A DNA stretch of 64,000 nucleotides from Tropicimonas aquimaris (GTDB lineage Bacteria > Pseudomonadota > Alphaproteobacteria > Rhodobacterales > Rhodobacteraceae), in NCBI RefSeq assembly GCF_042676185.1, contig NZ_JBHTJT010000060.1:236039-300038 (forward strand), written 5' to 3'. The notes beneath the pieces were generated by a model. That model was not told the origin of the DNA and ran no database searches. It saw only the letters and a list, made by a program, of their open reading frames with translations. Position numbers and translations under genes: made by a program. Below, in pieces: positions 61,647-64,000 of this stretch (positions are counted from its first letter, which is position 1; each line of letters begins with the position of its first letter).

Positions 61647-62213
61647 ATGAACGACAAGGTCCCTGAGAACGTTAAGGACGAGACGAAACCAAAGAGGCCC
61701 GACCAGCCGCGATATGACCTGTTCAGCTTCACCAATGATGGCAATACCGTCGCCGTAACCCAGCACGGCAAAGACGCCCTGGAACGGATCTACGGCAGCA
61801 AGAGTCCGGCTGTGAACGACGGTCTGTTCAACCAGGGGTACATGACCCTCAATCCAAAAGAGGTCCAGCCGGGCGCAAACGACGTGAGGGGGTTCATCCC
61901 GGCAATTGTCCGCGATATCGATCCCCGCGACGCGTTCGAGCGCATGTTGGCCGTGCAGATGGCGGTGACCCATGTCGCCCTGATCCGTCAGGGCGGACGC
62001 ATGGCGAATGCCGAGCACCTGTCCCAGTTCGAAGCCCATGAACGGGCTTTCAACAAGCTGGCCAGGACATTCACCGCGCAGATGGAGGCCCTGCGGAAGC
62101 ATCGCAGCGGCGGCAAGCAGACTGTCACGGTTCAGCACGTCAACGTCGGCAACGGCGGGCAGGCAATCGTCGGCAATGTCGAAACCGGGGGGAGGGCAAA
62201 TGAAGAAAGATGA
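61647..62213 (+). CDS. Hypothetical mobile-element protein
   Basis: A 188-residue soluble protein. AAAAGGG precedes the ATG at 61647; the much longer open frame from 61050 is not supported. A central helical region (residues 95-150, DAFERMLAVQMAVTHVALIRQGGRM...HERAFNKLARTFTAQMEALRKHRSGGKQTVTVQHVNV) followed by a Gly-rich beta tail is typical of proteins next to phage HGG-knuckle genes. Function unknown. It overlaps the next gene. Confidence 0.7.
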   Translation: MNDKVPENVKDETKPKRPDQPRYDLFSFTNDGNTVAVTQHGKDALERIYGSKSPAVNDGLFNQGYMTLNPKEVQPGANDVRGFIPAIVRDIDPRDAFERMLAVQMAVTHVALIRQGGRMANAEHLSQFEAHERAFNKLARTFTAQMEALRKHRSGGKQTVTVQHVNVGNGGQAIVGNVETGGRANEER

Positions 62214-62502
62214 CGACAACCCCATGCACGCGGCCAATCAGGCGCCCAGGTGCAAGGCGCATTCTAAGCGGACGGGGGAGCGCTGCAAGGCCCCGGCCGT
62301 TAACGGCTGGAAGGTCTGCCGGATGCATGGGGCAGGAGGTGGTCACAAGGCGGGGCCGACACACCCGTCGTGGAAGCACGGCATGCGGTCCCGCGAATGG
62401 ACCGAGGTCCGAAAATACATCAACGAGCTGGCTCGTGAGGCTCGTGAGGTCGACGCGCTGGCAGAGGCGGAGTTGGAACAGTGTCCAGAACGCGCTTCTT
62501 GA
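62200..62502 (+). CDS. Cys/His-knuckle phage-type protein
   Basis: A 100-residue protein: RCKAHSKRTGERCKAPAVNGWKVCRMHGAGGG carries the C-x-A...C-x-A...C-x-x-HG pattern shared with the C-terminus of the fusion protein at 53253-53747. A strong GGAGG precedes the ATG. Such proteins are common in phages and islands near terminase or replication genes. Confidence 0.75.
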   Translation: MKKDDDNPMHAANQAPRCKAHSKRTGERCKAPAVNGWKVCRMHGAGGGHKAGPTHPSWKHGMRSREWTEVRKYINELAREAREVDALAEAELEQCPERAS

Positions 62503-62679
62503 GGATCAGGCAGTGCCGCGAACGCGCCGTGTCAGGGGAATGCCATCCTGACACTAGGGCAAGGCCTATTTGCAGGCTTGTGTCTGGCGAGATTGACCCG
62601 CCAATAGGGTCGCCTTTCGCATTTGGCAGAGCCCCTGCCACAAAGTCACAGAATTGATTGGCCGATGGAGGCAATGAAA

Positions 62680-63234
62680 ATGCTTATTGGATATGCCCGG
62701 ACTTCGACGCTCGAACAGAAGCGCTCGCTTGCAGCGCAGGTTGATGCCCTGAAAGAGCATGGCTGCGAACGAGTGTGGTCGGAGCAGGTCTCCTCGGTGG
62801 CAACCAGGAAGGCTCTCGAGGACACACTGGATTTCGTTCGAGAGGGCGACACACTTGTCGTGACGAAGCTCGACAGGCTGGCACGGTCTGTCCGCCACCT
62901 GGGAGAGATCGTCGATTTGATGGAAGCCCGGAAGGCCAACCTTCGCATTCTGGACCTCAACCTTGACACCTCGACGCCTACGGGCCAGCTCATGTTGAAC
63001 GTCCTCGGGTCAGTGGCGCAGTTCGAACGCCAGATAATGCTGGAGCGGCAGCGGGAAGGAATTCAGAAGGCAAAAGAGGCAGGCCGCTACAAGGGTCGCA
63101 AGCCAACAGCACGCGCCAAGGCCGGCGAAGTGCAGGCCTTGCTTGAAGCTGGCATGACCAAGAGGGCCATCGCTGCGGAATTGAGCATCTCCGAGCGGTC
63201 AGTATACCGGGTGGCTTCTCAAGTTCAGTGCTGA
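62680..63234 (+). CDS. Serine recombinase (resolvase/invertase family)
   Basis: A 184-residue recombinase. The N-terminal catalytic domain begins MLIGYARTSTLEQKRSLAAQ, with the nucleophile Ser in ARTST, VTKLDRLARSVRHL, and the helix QLMLNVLGSVAQFERQIMLERQREGI. A C-terminal HTH (MTKRAIAAELSISERSVYRV) binds DNA. The start at 62680 has GGAGG eight bases upstream. It probably resolves multimers or inverts a segment of the second element. Confidence 0.92.
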   Translation: MLIGYARTSTLEQKRSLAAQVDALKEHGCERVWSEQVSSVATRKALEDTLDFVREGDTLVVTKLDRLARSVRHLGEIVDLMEARKANLRILDLNLDTSTPTGQLMLNVLGSVAQFERQIMLERQREGIQKAKEAGRYKGRKPTARAKAGEVQALLEAGMTKRAIAAELSISERSVYRVASQVQC

Positions 63235-63450
63235 TTTGTGGCTCACGCGACCTGCAACACCTGGCCGTCGGAGGCGGTGTCGTAAGCCAGCAGAAGCAGG
63301 CTGCCTCTGGAGACCAATCCAACCAGGTGTACGCGATGGGCTTGGCGCACCATCGTCCTGGCACACGTGCGGCAGCGCCTGCCAACGCGCCGCCAAATGA
63401 CCACAATCTCCCGCTACGATCCCCGACAACAACCAGACAGGGATTGGCAG

Positions 63451-63645
63451 ATGAGCAAACTCCTGATCGGCGTGCTGATTGCGTCCGGAGCATTCTATTT
63501 CCTCGGCAGTCCTGGAGGGGTGATGCGACATTCGGGCGGTAGCGGACTGGGCAAGGGCGGCGGGGCTGGCATCGGCGCGTATGCAAAATCCTCTCACGGC
63601 GCGGTCAAAGGCATCGGCAATGCTGCAAGTGGAATTCTGAAGTAG
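63451..63645 (+). CDS. Small single-span membrane peptide
   Basis: A 64-residue peptide with one hydrophobic helix (LLIGVLIASGAFYFLG) and a Gly-rich tail. The frame is open further upstream (63367). No family recognised. Confidence 0.4.
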   Translation: MSKLLIGVLIASGAFYFLGSPGGVMRHSGGSGLGKGGGAGIGAYAKSSHGAVKGIGNAASGILK

Positions 63646-64000
63646 CCTTGCGCAGGCGCAGGTAGACGGGCGAGTGTGTATTCAACCGGCCGAATAGCTC
63701 GAAGGTCGCAATCTCGCCGGGCTTTTCGAAGCCAGGGAACGACAGATTGCGCTCGCTGAGGTTCCGCTCTGGTTGTCGATACCTGCGCTCACCGGACGTT
63801 GGACGAGCAACGGACTTCGTGAGCGCAGCATGATTTCAGACCGACATGAACGGCCCAATGCCGACTTTGGATCTGGTTGCCCAGCGCCGCATTGCGGCGC
63901 GTCGAAGGAGACATTCTCTAAGGACGCGATATTGGACTGAACTGGCCCCCATTTCGACCGGACACCTGGGCTTGACCCAGGAGGCTTAGGGATAGCCCTG
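63646..64000. other. Right-edge region, possible insertion-sequence end
   Basis: 355 bp without a supported gene. The last 60 bp contain GGCCCCCATTTCGACCGGAC, reminiscent of terminal sequences of IS3/IS481-type elements, but no transposase is inside the window. Confidence 0.25.

Noticed and set aside
1..64000. CRISPR arrays
   Set aside because: No regularly spaced direct repeats with unique spacers and no cas-like genes were found; the nonamer array at 45.6 kb has no spacers.

Overview
The window is about 64 kb of chromosome from a high-GC alphaproteobacterium, most likely a member of the Rhodobacterales (Roseobacter/Rhodobacter relatives). The grounds are the gene families and their order: a complete sqdB-sqdD-sqdC sulfolipid operon laid out as described for Rhodobacter sphaeroides, a divergent metR/metF pair with a textbook MetR box, an argO/argP pair, DUF1178 and phasin-like genes, and a tRNA-Leu(UAA) with encoded CCA. 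This placement is an inference from gene content, not from a database search.

Region 1 (1-39.87 kb) is core-like, GC-rich and densely coding. From the left it holds the end of a ribose-type sugar ABC system (RbsA-like ATPase cut by the window edge, plus RbsD, behind a LacI-type palindrome). Next is a four-gene osmoprotectant ABC transporter in the E. coli yehZYXW order, and an AraC regulator divergent from a peroxiredoxin-like gene. A Tat-exported intradiol-dioxygenase-like protein and a ferric-reductase-like membrane protein follow. Then come a three-gene glycolipid-type operon (GT2, flippase-like membrane protein, FAD oxidoreductase), tRNA-Leu, a TPR protein, a rhomboid protease, an orphan Flp-pilin-like peptide and suhB. 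After metR/metF come a DUF2235 hydrolase, a type III PLP decarboxylase divergent from an Lrp regulator, a histone-deacetylase-like hydrolase, argO/argP with a DMT permease, an SDR, and sqdBDC.

Region 2 (about 28.6-39.87 kb) is the most interesting chromosomal locus. It is an eight-gene, mostly translationally coupled operon: GT2, flippase, GT2, AlkP-like A, NAD epimerase, AlkP-like B, AlkP-like C, GMC oxidoreductase. A membrane/coiled-coil gene lies just upstream. The three AlkP-fold proteins are paralogues and share the same non-canonical replacement of two metal-ligand positions. This looks like an undescribed glycan or glycolipid assembly/modification system.

Region 3 (about 39.92-58.52 kb) is an integrated element with lower-GC cargo. 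A P4-type integrase lies just inside the left junction, and a 14-bp direct repeat plus a pair of GGGGGAAC motifs with identical 12-bp spacing occur at both ends. The backbone is integrase, AlpA-like regulator, zinc-finger protein, Toprim primase and DUF3987 helicase, ending in a striking array of three 9-bp units facing three inverted copies. The cargo is rich in exported proteins: a family of HExxH proteins (two intact, one truncated), a ClpP-like protein, a trypsin-like protease, a cytochrome c, a membrane-anchored ankyrin protein and a membrane-anchored SNase-like nuclease.

Region 4 (58.5-64 kb) appears to be a second mobile module. It contains a primase-helicase, a C-rich (G-quadruplex-capable) repeat block immediately downstream, Cys/His-knuckle proteins and a serine recombinase. 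It runs off the right edge.
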